Assembly: GCF_900111195.1 (NCBI RefSeq)
Contig: NZ_FOGL01000009.1
Location: 62,001-126,000 of the forward strand
Direction: 5' to 3'
Source: Gracilibacillus ureilyticus
GTDB taxonomy: Bacteria; Bacillota; Bacilli; Bacillales; Amphibacillaceae
Length of the DNA: 64,000 nucleotides
Both the position numbers and the translations under genes were made by a program. Shown one piece after another: positions 38,869 through 49,244 of the stretch. The notes below the pieces were generated by a model, which worked only from the letters and a program-made list of their open reading frames with translations, was not told the origin of the DNA and made no database searches. Each line of letters starts with the position of its first letter. Positions within the stretch are counted from its first letter, which is position 1.

Positions 38869-40221
38869 TTAATGTGTAGAAACATTTTTTAATTTGCGGT
38901 ATGCTTTTTCATTTGATTTCTCAAATGAGATCACTTTTTCCGCATCTTCCTCCACTTTATCTTCTAAATCAAAAATTTTCTTAAATAAGGCCAATGATTC
39001 TTCGGCATCCTTTTGACCAGCCAGTTCTTTTGCTTGTAAGATTGGCTGTTTCAGCATTTGATTGACAATACTTTTTGTATGTTTGTTCAGTACTTTCCGT
39101 TCTCTGTCAGTCAGGTTAGGCATTTTGCGTTCAATACTCTGCATGGTTTCCTGCTGAATGGACAGCGCCTGCTCTCTTAAAGCAGTAATAATTGGTACAA
39201 CCCCTAATGTTTGTAACCATGTATTAAAAGAGACAATTTCTGCTTCGATCCAGATTTCGATCTCTTCAGCCGCTTCTTTTCTCGCTTCCAGATTGGCATC
39301 CACCACTGTTTGAAGATCATCTATATCATATAAAAACACATTATCTAAATGAGACAGTTCCGGGTCAAGGTCCCGTGGTACAGCAATATCCACTAAAAAG
39401 AGCGGTCTGCCTTTTCGTTTCTTTTCAATTTGTTTATAGCTATCTTTCGTAATAATAAAGTCATCAGAACCTGTTGAGCTTATCACAATATCTGCATGAA
39501 CTAATGTATCACTCAACTCTTCTGTCGATTTGGCCGTACCATCAAACTGGGCAGCCAACTGTACCGCTTTTTCTATTGTCCTGTTCACAACCGTTACTTT
39601 GTTAACGCCTGAACCAAACAAGTTCTTTGCAGCTAATTCACCCATTTTTCCTGCACCAATGATGACAACATGTTTATCATGCAGGTCTGTAAAAATTTTC
39701 TTCGCCAACTCCACCGCAGCATAACTTACAGACACAGCATTTTCGTTGATATTAGTCTCTCTTTGGCTTCTCTTACCAATCGTAATGGCCTGTTTAAACA
39801 ATTCATTCAAAATCGTGCCTGTTGTGCCATTTGTCTGACCTTGGAAAAAGGCTTCTTTTACCTGACCTAATATTTGGGTTTCACCCATAATCATGGATTC
39901 CAGTCCGCAGCTTACACGAAACAGATGCTCTACAGCCGCTTCATTTTCATAAATGATTAAATGCGGTACGAATAAGTCTTTTTCAATTCCAAACCAGTCT
40001 GCTAAAAATTGTTTCAAAAAATAACGACCTGTATGAAGCTGATCGACAACTGCATAGATTTCTGTGCGGTTACAAGTAGAAATAATGACATTTTCCAGTA
40101 CACTTTTACGACCTTTTAATTCTGTCATTGCTTCAACGAGCATATCCTCACGGAAAGCCAGCATTTCCCTCACTTCAACAGGTGCTGTTCTATAATTTAT
40201 CCCTGCTGTTATGATATGCAC
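38869..40221 (-). CDS. hemA: Glutamyl-tRNA reductase
   Basis: The 450-residue enzyme makes glutamate-1-semialdehyde, the committed heme step. It has the catalytic cysteine in [22 protein letters not shown], the NADPH loop [13 protein letters not shown] and a C-terminal dimerisation helix region. The start is GTG 40221 ([18 protein letters not shown] follows), with GGGGGT seven bases upstream. It heads the hem operon. An extended -10 lies about 45 bases upstream. Confidence 0.96.
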   Translation of the reverse strand: MHIITAGINYRTAPVEVREMLAFREDMLVEAMTELKGRKSVLENVIISTCNRTEIYAVVDQLHTGRYFLKQFLADWFGIEKDLFVPHLIIYENEAAVEHLFRVSCGLESMIMGETQILGQVKEAFFQGQTNGTTGTILNELFKQAITIGKRSQRETNINENAVSVSYAAVELAKKIFTDLHDKHVVIIGAGKMGELAAKNLFGSGVNKVTVVNRTIEKAVQLAAQFDGTAKSTEELSDTLVHADIVISSTGSDDFIITKDSYKQIEKKRKGRPLFLVDIAVPRDLDPELSHLDNVFLYDIDDLQTVVDANLEARKEAAEEIEIWIEAEIVSFNTWLQTLGVVPIITALREQALSIQQETMQSIERKMPNLTDRERKVLNKHTKSIVNQMLKQPILQAKELAGQKDAEESLALFKKIFDLEDKVEEDAEKVISFEKSNEKAYRKLKNVSTH

Positions 40222-40266
40222 AATATCTACCCCCAAAAAACAAACGCCTAACACGCTTATGTCTAT

Positions 40267-40275
40267 ATTATAACA
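40267..40275 (-). promoter_or_regulatory. Extended -10 promoter of hemA
   Basis: TGT-TATAAT (-10 at 40267-40272) stands about 45 bases before the hemA start. A good -35 was not seen, as is usual for extended -10 promoters. No clear PerR box was found. Confidence 0.45.
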
Positions 40276-40482
40276 TGTTTTCTTTGTTAAATCGTGATCA
40301 TTTTATGAACAGTAGTCATAAAATTGTGTTAGAATGATCCTATTAATTCTATCTTTTTTAGAAATGTTCCAATTAAAACTGAACATCCCTTATAATGTCA
40401 TAGTTACTTTATCATATTCAACAAGCATAATCAAGGAATTAATACTAATTAATAATTATTTTAATCTAGAGGGAGATACAAA

Positions 40483-40962
40483 ATGAAGAAAAATAATCTA
40501 CTTGCCTATTTGCTTATTGGAATCGGGCTTTATTTTTTATTGCGTGAATTGCAAATCCCGATTTTAACCGACTTTTACTCCTGGCCTACATTATTAATTT
40601 TGCTCGGTGCAGCATTCTTAATCCATGCATTTTCAGGTAATGAAGAGAAAAGTATTTTTCCTGGCGTTATTTTATTCGGACTCGGAATCCATTTTCACGG
40701 TCTGACTCATTATACATTCTGGATTGATCACTGGGGAATGTATACACTGATTGTTTCCATTGCTTTTTTGCTTCGGTTCGTGAAAACCAAACAAGGCATT
40801 ATTCCAGGTCTTATATTACTTGTCCTTTCTATTTTTGCAATATTTGTTGATAACCAGCCGGGATGGTTCAGGTGGATCCACGAATTCATGGCATGGGTGG
40901 AAAGATTCTGGCCAGTTGTACTGATTGGATTAGGGATATATTTATTATGGAAATGGAAGTAA
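40483..40962 (+). CDS. LiaI/DUF5668-like membrane protein (YsxD position)
   Basis: The 159-residue protein has about six hydrophobic segments, of the LiaI-LiaF-like type: LLIGIGLYFLLRELQI near the start and VVLIGLGIYLLWKWK at the end. ATG has GGGAG about seven bases upstream. It lies between hemA and engB, the place of ysxD in B. subtilis, so it may be the YsxD counterpart. Function is unknown. It is convergent with engB and shares its terminator. Confidence 0.7.
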   Translation: MKKNNLLAYLLIGIGLYFLLRELQIPILTDFYSWPTLLILLGAAFLIHAFSGNEEKSIFPGVILFGLGIHFHGLTHYTFWIDHWGMYTLIVSIAFLLRFVKTKQGIIPGLILLVLSIFAIFVDNQPGWFRWIHEFMAWVERFWPVVLIGLGIYLLWKWK

Positions 40963-40973
40963 TTAGAAAAATG

Positions 40974-41016
40974 AAAAAAACCTGCCGCAACAAATTTCAC
41001 TGCGGGCAGGTTTTTT
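40974..41016. terminator. Bidirectional terminator between ysxD-like gene and engB
   Basis: AAAAAACCTGCC-GCA and TGCGGGCAGGTTTTTT pair with one bulge. A- and T-tracts serve both strands. Confidence 0.9.
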
Positions 41017-41018
41017 GA

Positions 41019-41603
41019 TTATTTTATAATTTGATCAATAAAATGCCATACATCATCTTTACCTTCTGCAGTTTCAGAAGAGAATGGGATTATGGTGTCA
41101 TCAGGGTCCATCTCAAGTGTATCGATCACTCTTTTTAAATGGGTGCCTTTTTTGTTTTTCGGAATTTTATCAAGCTTTGTTGCAATGACAAGTACAGGCA
41201 ATTCATAATGTTTTAGAAAATTATACATCATCACATCATCTTCGCTTGGTTTATGTCTAATATCAACAATAAGTGCAGTAACCTTTAAATTTTCTCGGGT
41301 AGAGAAGTATTCTTCCATCATCTTACCCCATTTTTCCCGTTCTTTCTTTGAAACTTTTGCATAACCGTAACCTGGTACATCGACAAAATAAAAGAGATCA
41401 TTAATTAAGTAAAAGTTAAGTGTTTGTGTCTTACCAGGCTTGGATGAAGTTCTTGCCAGATTTTTGCGATTGATTAACTTATTGATAAAAGAAGATTTAC
41501 CAACATTGGAACGACCAGCTAACGCAATTTCAGGTAACTGGTCGTTAGGATATTGCTGCTGTGATACAGCGCTTATAACGATTTCTGCTTTATTTACTTT
41601 CAT
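41019..41603 (-). CDS. engB: Ribosome biogenesis GTPase EngB (YsxC)
   Basis: This 194-residue GTPase acts late in 50S assembly. It has the P-loop [36 protein letters not shown] and ATKLDK. ATG 41603 has GGAGGAG at six bases and lies inside the end of lon, a 14-base overlap. B. subtilis has the same lonA-ysxC pair. Confidence 0.97.
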   Translation of the reverse strand: MKVNKAEIVISAVSQQQYPNDQLPEIALAGRSNVGKSSFINKLINRKNLARTSSKPGKTQTLNFYLINDLFYFVDVPGYGYAKVSKKEREKWGKMMEEYFSTRENLKVTALIVDIRHKPSEDDVMMYNFLKHYELPVLVIATKLDKIPKNKKGTHLKRVIDTLEMDPDDTIIPFSSETAEGKDDVWHFIDQIIK

Positions 41604-43923
41604 TGTTCTCCTCCAGTAAGGCATATTGCAGCACTTTGTCCAAATGATCGACTGGAATAAATGTTAATTGTTCACGAACACTCTCCGGTATATCTTCCAG
41701 ATCTTTTTCATTGTCGGCTGGAATGATGATCGTTGTAATACCTGCTCTATGGGCACTTAATGATTTTTCTTTTAAACCGCCTATCGGCAGCACGCGACCT
41801 CTTAACGTAATTTCCCCTGTCATACCAACTTCTTTACGTACAGGTCGTCCTGTCAGTGCAGAAACTAATGCTGTAGCCATGGTGATCCCTGCAGAAGGGC
41901 CATCTTTCGGTGTTGCCCCTTCTGGAACGTGGATATGAATATCAAAGTTTTCATGGAAGTTTGGATCAATTTTCAATTCATCAGCACGGGAACGAATATA
42001 GCTGAACGCTGCTTGGGCTGATTCTTTCATTACATCACCAAGTTTTCCTGTTAAGGTGAGCTTTCCTTTCCCTTTGGCTAAACTTACTTCTATTGATAAA
42101 ATATCGCCACCAGCTGACGTATAGGCTAAACCAGTAGCTGCACCGATTTGATTCTCTTCTTCCATTAAACCATAACGGAATCTTGGTTTTCCTAAAATTG
42201 TTTCTAATTGCTTTTCCGTAACAACAACACGCTGCTTTTCTTTGGAAACAATTACTTTGGCTGCTTTCCTGCATACAGAAGCTAACTGACGTTCTAGTCC
42301 CCGAACACCCGCTTCTCTTGTATATCGACGGATTAATTTGAGTAATGCTTCATCACGTAATTGAAGCTGACCTTTCTGCAGTCCATTTTCTTTGGTTTGC
42401 TTTGGCAGCAAATGCTCTTTGGCAATGTGCAGCTTCTCATGTTCTGTGTAGCCAGGGATGGAGATGATTTCCATCCGGTCAAGCAAAGGACGCGGTACTG
42501 TTGCTAAGTTGTTTGCTGTTGCGATAAACATAACATTCGATAAATCATAGGTCTCTTCTAAATAATGATCACTAAACGTATTGTTTTGCTCAGGGTCGAG
42601 TACTTCCAGCATGGCTGCCGAAGGATCTCCACGAAAATCGTTGGACATTTTATCAATTTCATCAAGAAGGAAAACAGGATTAACCGTTCCCGCCTTCTTC
42701 ATCCCCTGGATAATACGTCCAGGCATTGCACCAACATATGTCCGTCTGTGTCCGCGAATCTCTGCTTCATCTCTTACCCCTCCAAGAGAAATACGGACAA
42801 AGTTCCGGTCAATTGAACGGGCAATAGATCTTGCCAGTGAAGTTTTCCCAACACCCGGCGGTCCCGCTAAACAGAGAATAGGCCCTTTTATTGTGTTAGT
42901 TAACTGCTGAACAGCTAAATATTCCAACACCCGTTCTTTTACTTTTTCAAGCCCGTAGTGATCCTCATCTAACACCTTTTCTGCATGCTGGACATCCAGG
43001 TTATCTTCTGTTTCTTCATACCATGGCAGGGAAAGAATCCAGTCAATATAATTACGGATAACCGAGCTTTCGGCAGAACTTTGAGGTACCCGTTCATACC
43101 GGTCTAATTCCTTCAGTGCGACTTCTTCTACTCGCTTCGGCAAATCCTTTTCTTCTAACTGTCTCTTCAGTTCTGCAATTTCGCCACTTCTGCCATCTTT
43201 GTCTCCGAGCTCTTTCTGAATTGCCTTCATCTGTTCCCGCAGGTAATATTCTTTTTGAGTTTCTTCCATTGATTTTTTTACACGTTGTCCGATTTTGCGT
43301 TCTAATTCCAGTACTTCTTTTTCATTAGAAATAATATCGAGCAGCCTTCTCAGTCTTGCTTTGACACTGACCGTTTCCAGCACACCTTGTTTATCAGACA
43401 TCTTTAATGTTATATGTGAAGCAATTACATCAGAGAAGCGGGAGGGATCTTCAATGTCCACAACACTGGCTAATGTCTCTTTTGTAACTTTTTTTGATAT
43501 CTTTGAATAATTTTCAAATTGCTCAAGCAATGTCCTCATTAGTGCTTCTTCTTCCCGAGGATTTTCATGCTCATCTTCGAGAACTTCCACTTCTACAAAA
43601 AACTGCTTCTTTTTATTAATAAATTTCTCAATACGCGCTCGCTGCAGTCCTTCTACTAATACGCGCATCGTTCCATTCGGCAGTTTTAACATCTGGTTTA
43701 CTTTTGCAATCGTACCAATATCCTGGATATCTTCCACTGCAGGTTCATCAATGGCACTTTCTTTTTGAGCTGCAAGGAAGATTTTCTGGTCATTGAGCAT
43801 GGCCTTTTCTAATGACTGGATAGATTTTTCCCGACCTACATCCAAGTGAATGACCATTCCCGGGAAAACAATTAATCCTCTTAACGGCAATAAAGGTATA
43901 TGTATAAAATTTGTTTCTGTCAT
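41590..43923 (-). CDS. lon: ATP-dependent protease Lon (LonA)
   Basis: The 777-residue protease has the N-terminal substrate domain, a coiled coil, the AAA+ domain with [13 protein letters not shown] and FLLDEIDKM, and a C-terminal protease domain with the catalytic serine in [15 protein letters not shown]. LonB, encoded between lonA and clpX in B. subtilis, is absent here. The ATG has GGAGGTG. The gene is preceded by an extended -10 (44026-44031) and a 7-bp inverted repeat. I saw no CtsR box. Confidence 0.97.
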   Translation of the reverse strand: MTETNFIHIPLLPLRGLIVFPGMVIHLDVGREKSIQSLEKAMLNDQKIFLAAQKESAIDEPAVEDIQDIGTIAKVNQMLKLPNGTMRVLVEGLQRARIEKFINKKKQFFVEVEVLEDEHENPREEEALMRTLLEQFENYSKISKKVTKETLASVVDIEDPSRFSDVIASHITLKMSDKQGVLETVSVKARLRRLLDIISNEKEVLELERKIGQRVKKSMEETQKEYYLREQMKAIQKELGDKDGRSGEIAELKRQLEEKDLPKRVEEVALKELDRYERVPQSSAESSVIRNYIDWILSLPWYEETEDNLDVQHAEKVLDEDHYGLEKVKERVLEYLAVQQLTNTIKGPILCLAGPPGVGKTSLARSIARSIDRNFVRISLGGVRDEAEIRGHRRTYVGAMPGRIIQGMKKAGTVNPVFLLDEIDKMSNDFRGDPSAAMLEVLDPEQNNTFSDHYLEETYDLSNVMFIATANNLATVPRPLLDRMEIISIPGYTEHEKLHIAKEHLLPKQTKENGLQKGQLQLRDEALLKLIRRYTREAGVRGLERQLASVCRKAAKVIVSKEKQRVVVTEKQLETILGKPRFRYGLMEEENQIGAATGLAYTSAGGDILSIEVSLAKGKGKLTLTGKLGDVMKESAQAAFSYIRSRADELKIDPNFHENFDIHIHVPEGATPKDGPSAGITMATALVSALTGRPVRKEVGMTGEITLRGRVLPIGGLKEKSLSAHRAGITTIIIPADNEKDLEDIPESVREQLTFIPVDHLDKVLQYALLEENNESK

Positions 43924-44025
43924 TTGGCACCTCCAACAAAATTACTAGCAGTTCTTTTAAGATGTGAAAATAATACTGTAACATTTGATTCATTCTATTT
44001 TACAGTAAAGGCGCACGGTTAATTT

Positions 44026-44082
44026 ATTATATCATAATAAGTTGTGCCTATTTTTTACAATGATTCATACATGGTTCATTGT
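44026..44082 (-). promoter_or_regulatory. lon promoter region with inverted repeat
   Basis: TGA-TATAAT (-10 at 44026-44031) lies about 100 bases before lon. ACAATGA-N12-TCATTGT (44057-44082) lies just upstream of it, where an activator or repressor could bind. Confidence 0.4.
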
Positions 44083-44230
44083 GACTTAAAAGTTGCTTCT
44101 CTATTCTAACTAGTTTAAAGAAAATACGGTTCTTTGTAAATTGTTATGTATTTGTAATATGTCTGTTTACTTCACCACTAATATTTTTACCAATTTCCGA
44201 TAATAAACACACACTTTTTACTTACAGTGT
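44083..44230. other. Intergenic stretch between lon promoter and clpX terminator
   Basis: AT-rich. I saw no open frame with a ribosome binding site and no known RNA motif. Confidence 0.4.
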
Positions 44231-44264
44231 AAAAGAATCCCTTGCAGGATACAAGGGATTCTTT
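44231..44264 (-). terminator. Terminator downstream of clpX
   Basis: AAAGAATCCCTTG / CAAGGGATTCTTT (13 bp) with a seven-base loop, then a short T-run on the minus strand. Confidence 0.8.
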
Positions 44265-44275
44265 GTTCTTCATTA

Positions 44276-45553
44276 TTATGCACTTTCTTTTGGAGACTGT
44301 TTACCATCTTCAATGACTGATCCATCCTCGTGAATCAGCTTCGGACGCCCGTTCTCATTAATAACGGTTTCTTTTGTCACAACACATTTCTGAATGTCAT
44401 CACGTGAAGGAAGCTCAAACATTACATCTAACATAATCCCTTCCAGAATGGAACGTAAACCACGTGCCCCTGTTTGGCGTTCGATAGCTTTTTTCGCAAT
44501 TTCTTTCAGTGCGTCTTCTTCGAATTCCAGCTCTACGCCATCCATGTCAAACAGTTTGTTGTATTGTTTCACCAAAGCATTTTTCGGTTTTGTTAAAATT
44601 TCAACAAGTGCCGGTTCATCAAGCGGTTCCAGACTTCCGATAACCGGTAAACGACCGATAAATTCCGGAATTAAACCAAAACGCAATAAATCTTCTGGAA
44701 GGACTTTTGATAATAGTGTCGCTTTATCCAATTCCTGATTATCCGCTTCTGCACCGAAACCAATCACTTTTTTACCAAGACGGCGTTTAATGATTTGTTC
44801 AATACCATCAAATGCTCCACCGCAAATAAATAAAATGTTGGTTGTATCTATCTGAATGAATTCCTGATGAGGATGCTTTCTTCCACCTTGTGGCGGTACA
44901 CTTGCTACTGTACCTTCCAGTATCTTTAGCAGCGCTTGCTGTACTCCTTCACCAGATACATCCCTAGTAATAGACGGATTTTCTGATTTACGGGCAACTT
45001 TATCGATCTCATCAATATAGATAATCCCTTTTTCCGCCTTTTCCACATCGTAATCAGCAGCTTGTATTAATTTCAGCAGGATGTTTTCCACATCTTCCCC
45101 AACATAGCCAGCTTCCGTAAGTGACGTTGCATCGGCAATCGCAAACGGAACATTTAAAATTCGCGCTAGTGTTTGGGCAAGTAACGTTTTCCCGCTACCA
45201 GTCGGTCCGATCATCGCAATATTACTTTTGGAAAGTTCTACTTCGTCTTTTGACTTCGGTGTATTAATTCGTTTGTAGTGGTTATAAACGGCAACAGCAA
45301 GATTTTTCTTCGCTTTGTCCTGTCCGATTACATAATCATCAAGTATGTCACAAATTTCCTGTGGCTTTGGAACATCTTTGTACTCTACTTCTTCATCTGT
45401 TCCTAATTCCTCTTCCACAATTTCCGTGCACAATTCTATACATTCATCACATATATAAACGCCTGGCCCTGCAACTAATTTACGGACCTGGTCTTGACTT
45501 TTTCCACAGAATGAACATTTTAACTGACCTTTTTCCTCATTAAACTTATACAT
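44276..45553 (-). CDS. clpX: ClpX unfoldase of the ClpXP protease
   Basis: The 425-residue AAA+ protein has an N-terminal zinc-binding domain with four cysteines (CSFCGKSQ and CDEC), Walker [13 protein letters not shown], Walker [14 protein letters not shown], the substrate loop GYVGEDV and the ClpP-docking IGF-type loop (KVIGFGAE). ATG 45553 has AAGGGGTGA six bases upstream. A GTG nine bases earlier lies inside that signal. It is followed by its own terminator. Confidence 0.98.
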   Translation of the reverse strand: MYKFNEEKGQLKCSFCGKSQDQVRKLVAGPGVYICDECIELCTEIVEEELGTDEEVEYKDVPKPQEICDILDDYVIGQDKAKKNLAVAVYNHYKRINTPKSKDEVELSKSNIAMIGPTGSGKTLLAQTLARILNVPFAIADATSLTEAGYVGEDVENILLKLIQAADYDVEKAEKGIIYIDEIDKVARKSENPSITRDVSGEGVQQALLKILEGTVASVPPQGGRKHPHQEFIQIDTTNILFICGGAFDGIEQIIKRRLGKKVIGFGAEADNQELDKATLLSKVLPEDLLRFGLIPEFIGRLPVIGSLEPLDEPALVEILTKPKNALVKQYNKLFDMDGVELEFEEDALKEIAKKAIERQTGARGLRSILEGIMLDVMFELPSRDDIQKCVVTKETVINENGRPKLIHEDGSVIEDGKQSPKESA

Positions 45554-45758
45554 GCCATTCACCCCTTGTTCAAAAATATCATGTTTCTCGATATGGTGGC
45601 ATTTCCTTATCTTTAGCCAATCATATCAAATTGTAACAAAATAAAAAAGTAAAATACCTTTTCATGCTGTTTGTTATGTTGTTTTAGCTTATCAGCCTTT
45701 TATGTAAAACACAAATGGTTCGATTTACAACCATGTAAATATAATATGTAGTATATGT

Positions 45759-45788
45759 ATTATAATGTGATTCTATTTCAAAACGCAA
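45759..45788 (-). promoter_or_regulatory. Candidate clpX promoter
   Basis: TTGCGT (45783-45788) and TATAAT (45759-45764) are 18 bases apart. This would give a leader of about 200 bases, in which I recognised no known RNA element. Confidence 0.45.
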
Positions 45789-45820
45789 AAATTTCACATC
45801 TGGCTATATGTCTTAATGGA

Positions 45821-45855
45821 GAGAAAACAAGGCACGTTTTCGCACCTTGTTTTCT
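45821..45855 (-). terminator. Terminator downstream of tig
   Basis: GAAAACAAGG-GC / G-GCCTTGTTTTC-type stem with a GAAAAC loop, followed by a T/C-rich run on the minus strand. Confidence 0.75.
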
Positions 45856-45863
45856 ATAAGTAA

Positions 45864-47150
45864 TTATTTAGTTTTGCTGTTATCTACAAGGACATCAATT
45901 GCTTTTCTGAATTTAAGATCATCCATCAGACCGGCAGTGTTTCCACCAAGAGCCTGTTTAATTTGATCTAATTCCATTTTGTACATAGAAGCCATTGATT
46001 CTAGTTCTTTTTCAACATCTTCTTCCGTTACTTCTACATTTTCCGCTACAGCAATTGCTTCTAATGTTAAGTTAGTTTTTACACGTTTACCAGCATCTTC
46101 TTTCATTTGTTCTTTCAACGCGTCCTCATCCTGACCTGAGAATTGGAAGTACATGTCAAGTGTCATCCCTTGCATTTGCAATCTTTGTTCAAATTCCTGA
46201 AGCATACGATCAAGTTCTGACTGTACCATTGCTTCCGGGATATCCACTTCTGCATTATCAGAAGCTTGCTGGATTAAGACTTCACGCTTGTTGTTATCTG
46301 CCTCTGTTTCCTTTTGCTCCTGAAGACGTGTCTTTGTTTTTTCTTTTAATTCATCTAAAGTTTCTACTTCATCATCCACGTCTTTTGCGAATTCATCATC
46401 TAATTCCGGTAATTCTTTCGCTTTAATTTCGTGAATTTTCACTTTGAATGTTGCATCCTTACCAGCTAGGTCTTCTGCATGGTATTCTTCAGGGAAAGTA
46501 ACATTAACGTCACTATCTTCTCCTGCTTTTTTACCAATAAGTTGTTCTTCAAATCCCGGGATGAAAGAACCAGAACCTATTTCTAATGAATGGTTTTCAC
46601 CTTTACCGCCTTCGAATGCTACTCCGTCAACAAAGCCTTCAAAGTCGATTACCGCAGTATCCCCATTTTCTACTTCGCCTTCTTCTTTAACAACTAGTTC
46701 TGCCTGGCGTTCCTGCAGTTGTTTTAATTCGTTTTCTACATCTTCATCTGTTACTTCCGTGCTTTCTTCTTCCACTTCCAGGCCTTTGTACTCACCTAGT
46801 TTTACTTCAGGCTTCACAGTAACTTTTGCAGTGAAGATAAGATTTTTCCCTTTTTCAATTTGCTCGATATCAACTTCCGGCTGATCAACCGGCTCGATAC
46901 CAGTTTCATCAATCGCATTTGTATATTCTGAAGGCAGAATAATATCTACTGCATCTTGATAAAGTGACTCAACACCGAAGCGTTTTTCAAACAAGCCGCG
47001 AGGCATTTTCCCTTTACGGAACCCGGGAACCTGAACTTGTTTAACCACTTTCTTAAAAGCTTGGTCAAGTGCTTTATCAAACTTATCTGCGTCCACTTCT
47101 ACTGTAAGTACGCCGACATTACCTTCTTGTTTCTCCCATTTTGCTGTCAT
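45864..47150 (-). CDS. tig: Trigger factor
   Basis: This 428-residue ribosome-bound chaperone has the ribosome docking loop ([19 protein letters not shown]), the FKBP-type prolyl isomerase domain (residues about 160-245) and the C-terminal helical arms. The protein is acidic. ATG has GGAGGG. Gene order clpX-tig-ysoA is that of B. subtilis, but folD and a phosphatase gene are inserted here. Confidence 0.98.
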   Translation of the reverse strand: MTAKWEKQEGNVGVLTVEVDADKFDKALDQAFKKVVKQVQVPGFRKGKMPRGLFEKRFGVESLYQDAVDIILPSEYTNAIDETGIEPVDQPEVDIEQIEKGKNLIFTAKVTVKPEVKLGEYKGLEVEEESTEVTDEDVENELKQLQERQAELVVKEEGEVENGDTAVIDFEGFVDGVAFEGGKGENHSLEIGSGSFIPGFEEQLIGKKAGEDSDVNVTFPEEYHAEDLAGKDATFKVKIHEIKAKELPELDDEFAKDVDDEVETLDELKEKTKTRLQEQKETEADNNKREVLIQQASDNAEVDIPEAMVQSELDRMLQEFEQRLQMQGMTLDMYFQFSGQDEDALKEQMKEDAGKRVKTNLTLEAIAVAENVEVTEEDVEKELESMASMYKMELDQIKQALGGNTAGLMDDLKFRKAIDVLVDNSKTK

Positions 47151-47418
47151 ACTAATTTCCCTCCAACATAAATAAATCTGTATATTTGACGTTCATTCAT
47201 AAAATACATTTCATTAGACCGAACGCAAATTGCAACCATCTTATTATAACATAAATGTGCATGCTTTCAATAATTATAATATGACGTGCATCTGGATTTA
47301 TTGTGTGATTTCATTCCTACATGGAATTTACTATATAAGGATGGAAAAAGCAAGTACTTCCCATCAGGTAGCACGCAATTCACGTTATTTCCTATATAAT
47401 CCTCATTCGATTTTCATC
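47151..47418. other. Intergenic region between tig and folD leader
   Basis: It must carry the tig promoter. A 74-codon plus-strand frame at 47230-47454 has no ribosome binding site and ordinary non-coding composition, so I do not call it a gene. Confidence 0.4.
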
Positions 47419-47446
47419 TTGACAAAAGAGATGTATATGTTATTAT
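47419..47446 (+). promoter_or_regulatory. Promoter of the folD transcript
   Basis: TTGACA (47419-47424) and TATTAT (47441-47446) are 16 bases apart, just before the ZTP riboswitch. Confidence 0.7.
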
Positions 47447-47465
47447 TTGGATAAATATAAAGGTG

Positions 47466-47536
47466 CAGCAACTGACGACATTTGTGGAAATAACCACAAG
47501 GGAGCTGTACTTCGTATAAGTCGGGTCGTCTGGGCA
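47466..47536 (+). promoter_or_regulatory. ZTP (pfl) riboswitch
   Basis: The sequence reads AACTGACGAC, a GTGG/CCAC hairpin (TGTGGAAATAACCACA), GGGAGC, a variable linker and GGGTCGTCTGGGC. The GACGAC/GTCGTC pairing and the CGTCTGGGC end match the pfl consensus, which senses ZTP, the sign of 10-formyl-THF shortage. A terminator follows directly, so ligand binding should turn folD on. Confidence 0.88.
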
Positions 47537-47570
47537 GAGATAAGAACAAATTGTTCTTATCTCTTTTTAT
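47536..47570 (+). terminator. Attenuator stem of the ZTP riboswitch
   Basis: AGAGATAAGAACAA and TTGTTCTTATCTCT form a perfect stem followed by TTTTTAT. Its 5' arm begins right after the riboswitch core, the usual overlap for a terminator-type switch. Confidence 0.88.
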
Positions 47571-47587
47571 ATTACAGGAGGGATTAT

Positions 47588-48418
47588 ATGAAACCAGTTA
47601 TGCTAGATGGAACGATTGTTGCAAAAGAAATTAAAGAAAATCTGAAAGACCGCATCGCAGTGCTATCCGAGAGAAATATCACCCCATGCCTTGCTACTAT
47701 TTTAGTCGGAGATAACCCGTCATCGAAAACCTATGTGAAAATGAAAGGAAATGCATGTGAGAAATTGGGAATTAACTCTATAAGCATTCACTTACCTGCT
47801 GAAACAAACACTGAACAACTGATCAGAAAGATTGATGAGCTCAACAGCGACCCTTCTGTTCACGGTATTCTACTTCAGCATCCTGTCCCTGACCACATTG
47901 ATGAACGTCAAGCATTTGAAGCAATTTCGATTGAAAAAGATGTAGATGGTGTTACAAGCAGAGGATACGGACAAACAGCTTTCGGATTTGGTAATTTCCC
48001 ATCCTGCACTCCATCAGCTATATTAAAAATTTTAAACTATTACAATCTTTCAATTAAAGGAAAGCATGCCGTAATTGTGGGTAGAAGCCCCATTTTAGGT
48101 AAACCGGTATCTGCGCTCTTACTGAATGAGGATGCAACAGTGACTACATGTCACTCCCAAACGGAAAACTTACAAGAGATCTTGAAAACTGCCGATATTG
48201 TGGTTGGCGCTGTAGGGAAACCGAGGTTTATTAAAGGAGAATGGCTCAAAGAAGGGGCAGTAGTGCTTGACGCAGGTTACAACAAAGGAAATATTGGTGA
48301 TGTGGATGAAGAATCATGTCTGGCAGTTGCCAGTGCAATTACTCCTGTACCGGGTGGTGTTGGTCCTGTAACAATAGCTACACTGCTTGAGCACACCGTC
48401 CTGTCAGCAGAAAAATAA
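47588..48418 (+). CDS. folD: FolD-family methylene-THF dehydrogenase/cyclohydrolase (divergent)
   Basis: The 276-residue enzyme should interconvert 5,10-methylene-, methenyl- and 10-formyl-THF. The catalytic lysine (SKTYVKMKG), the glutamine (LLQHPVPDHID) and the aspartate (KDVDG) are kept, as are GRSPILGKPVSALL and PVPGGVGPVT. However, VDG is followed by VTSRGYGQTAFG rather than the common FHPxNxG, so it belongs to a divergent subgroup. ATG 47588 has AGGAGG at about six bases. Control by the ZTP riboswitch fits its role in making 10-formyl-THF. Another folD may exist elsewhere. Confidence 0.9.
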   Translation: MKPVMLDGTIVAKEIKENLKDRIAVLSERNITPCLATILVGDNPSSKTYVKMKGNACEKLGINSISIHLPAETNTEQLIRKIDELNSDPSVHGILLQHPVPDHIDERQAFEAISIEKDVDGVTSRGYGQTAFGFGNFPSCTPSAILKILNYYNLSIKGKHAVIVGRSPILGKPVSALLLNEDATVTTCHSQTENLQEILKTADIVVGAVGKPRFIKGEWLKEGAVVLDAGYNKGNIGDVDEESCLAVASAITPVPGGVGPVTIATLLEHTVLSAEK

Positions 48419-48432
48419 AAAAACCTGATACT

Positions 48433-48470
48433 ATTACTCAGCGGGGGTTTTAAACCCCCCACCGAGTAAT
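48433..48470. repeat. Strong two-part hairpin downstream of folD
   Basis: ATTACTC / GAGTAAT encloses GGGGGTT / AACCCCC. Both strands can fold it. A T-run occurs on the minus strand about nine bases later. It may terminate both converging transcripts, or it may be a dispersed palindromic repeat, because its GC-rich core is unlike the surroundings. Confidence 0.55.
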
Positions 48471-48504
48471 TAGGAGTCTAATTATTGAATTCGAAACGGA
48501 TGGG

Positions 48505-49080
48505 CTAGCGCTGTGATAAATGGTCAATGACATTATAATTATGTATTTTCCACTTTTCCTCAGCAAATACGAGATTATTCAGACAGGCGTTCATTAATAA
48601 CGTTCTGCCTGCACCTATCTCACCATCAGAAAAAATCGATAAGATGGCATTTATAACTGCACCATGAGCCACAAGCAATATTTTCTTTCCAGGGTACTTC
48701 TGTTGCAGCTTTTCCATTCCTAATATTACTCTTTTACTAAGTTCCTCTCTTGTCTCCTGTTCCGGATAATTACCGTCAGGATATTGCTGCTTTCTTTGTT
48801 CAACAGTTAAGCCTTCCGCCTTCCCAAAAGAACGTTCCACAAAATCATCCATCGTAACTAACGGTAGTTGCAGTGCTTCATTAATAATCTCTGCAGTCTT
48901 TTTAGCTCTTTGGAGCGGACTCGAAATCAACACACCCCAATGATCTTTTCGCAAATGGTCACGGCATTCTCTTGCCTGACGCTTGCCATTCTCATTCAAC
49001 GGAATATCAGTGGCACCCTGTATTCTCCCAGAAGCATTCCAATCCGTCTCTCCATGCCTCACGAAACAAACTGTCGTCAT
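48505..49080 (-). CDS. Histidine phosphatase family protein
   Basis: The 191-residue protein has the phosphohistidine motif RHGETDWN, the conserved RGQ-like GRIQGATDIPLN, SSPLQRAKKTAE and the second histidine in LVAHGAVI. It is of the PhoE/GpmB-like broad-specificity type. A mutase role is unlikely to be decided from sequence. ATG 49080 has GGGGGGAG at about five bases. The frame is open 78 bases further without support. Confidence 0.85.
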   Translation of the reverse strand: MTTVCFVRHGETDWNASGRIQGATDIPLNENGKRQARECRDHLRKDHWGVLISSPLQRAKKTAEIINEALQLPLVTMDDFVERSFGKAEGLTVEQRKQQYPDGNYPEQETREELSKRVILGMEKLQQKYPGKKILLVAHGAVINAILSIFSDGEIGAGRTLLMNACLNNLVFAEEKWKIHNYNVIDHLSQR

Positions 49081-49244
49081 TCTTCTCCCCCCTGTATCCA
49101 TATTATACTTTACTGACATACCATTTGAAACAGATTTGAGCAGAAAGAAAACTTCCATTTTTGGCTGGATAATGAAGGGTATGTGAAACCAAACGTATTT
49201 ATTTTCGTATATATAATAAATGGATAAAACAGGAGTTGGAAAAA

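Noticed and set aside
43924-44275. CtsR or CIRCE heat-shock operators before lon
   Set aside because: No GGTCAAA direct repeats or CIRCE inverted repeat were found by eye.
47230-47454. 74-codon plus-strand ORF upstream of folD
   Set aside because: No start signal, and it runs into the folD promoter and leader.
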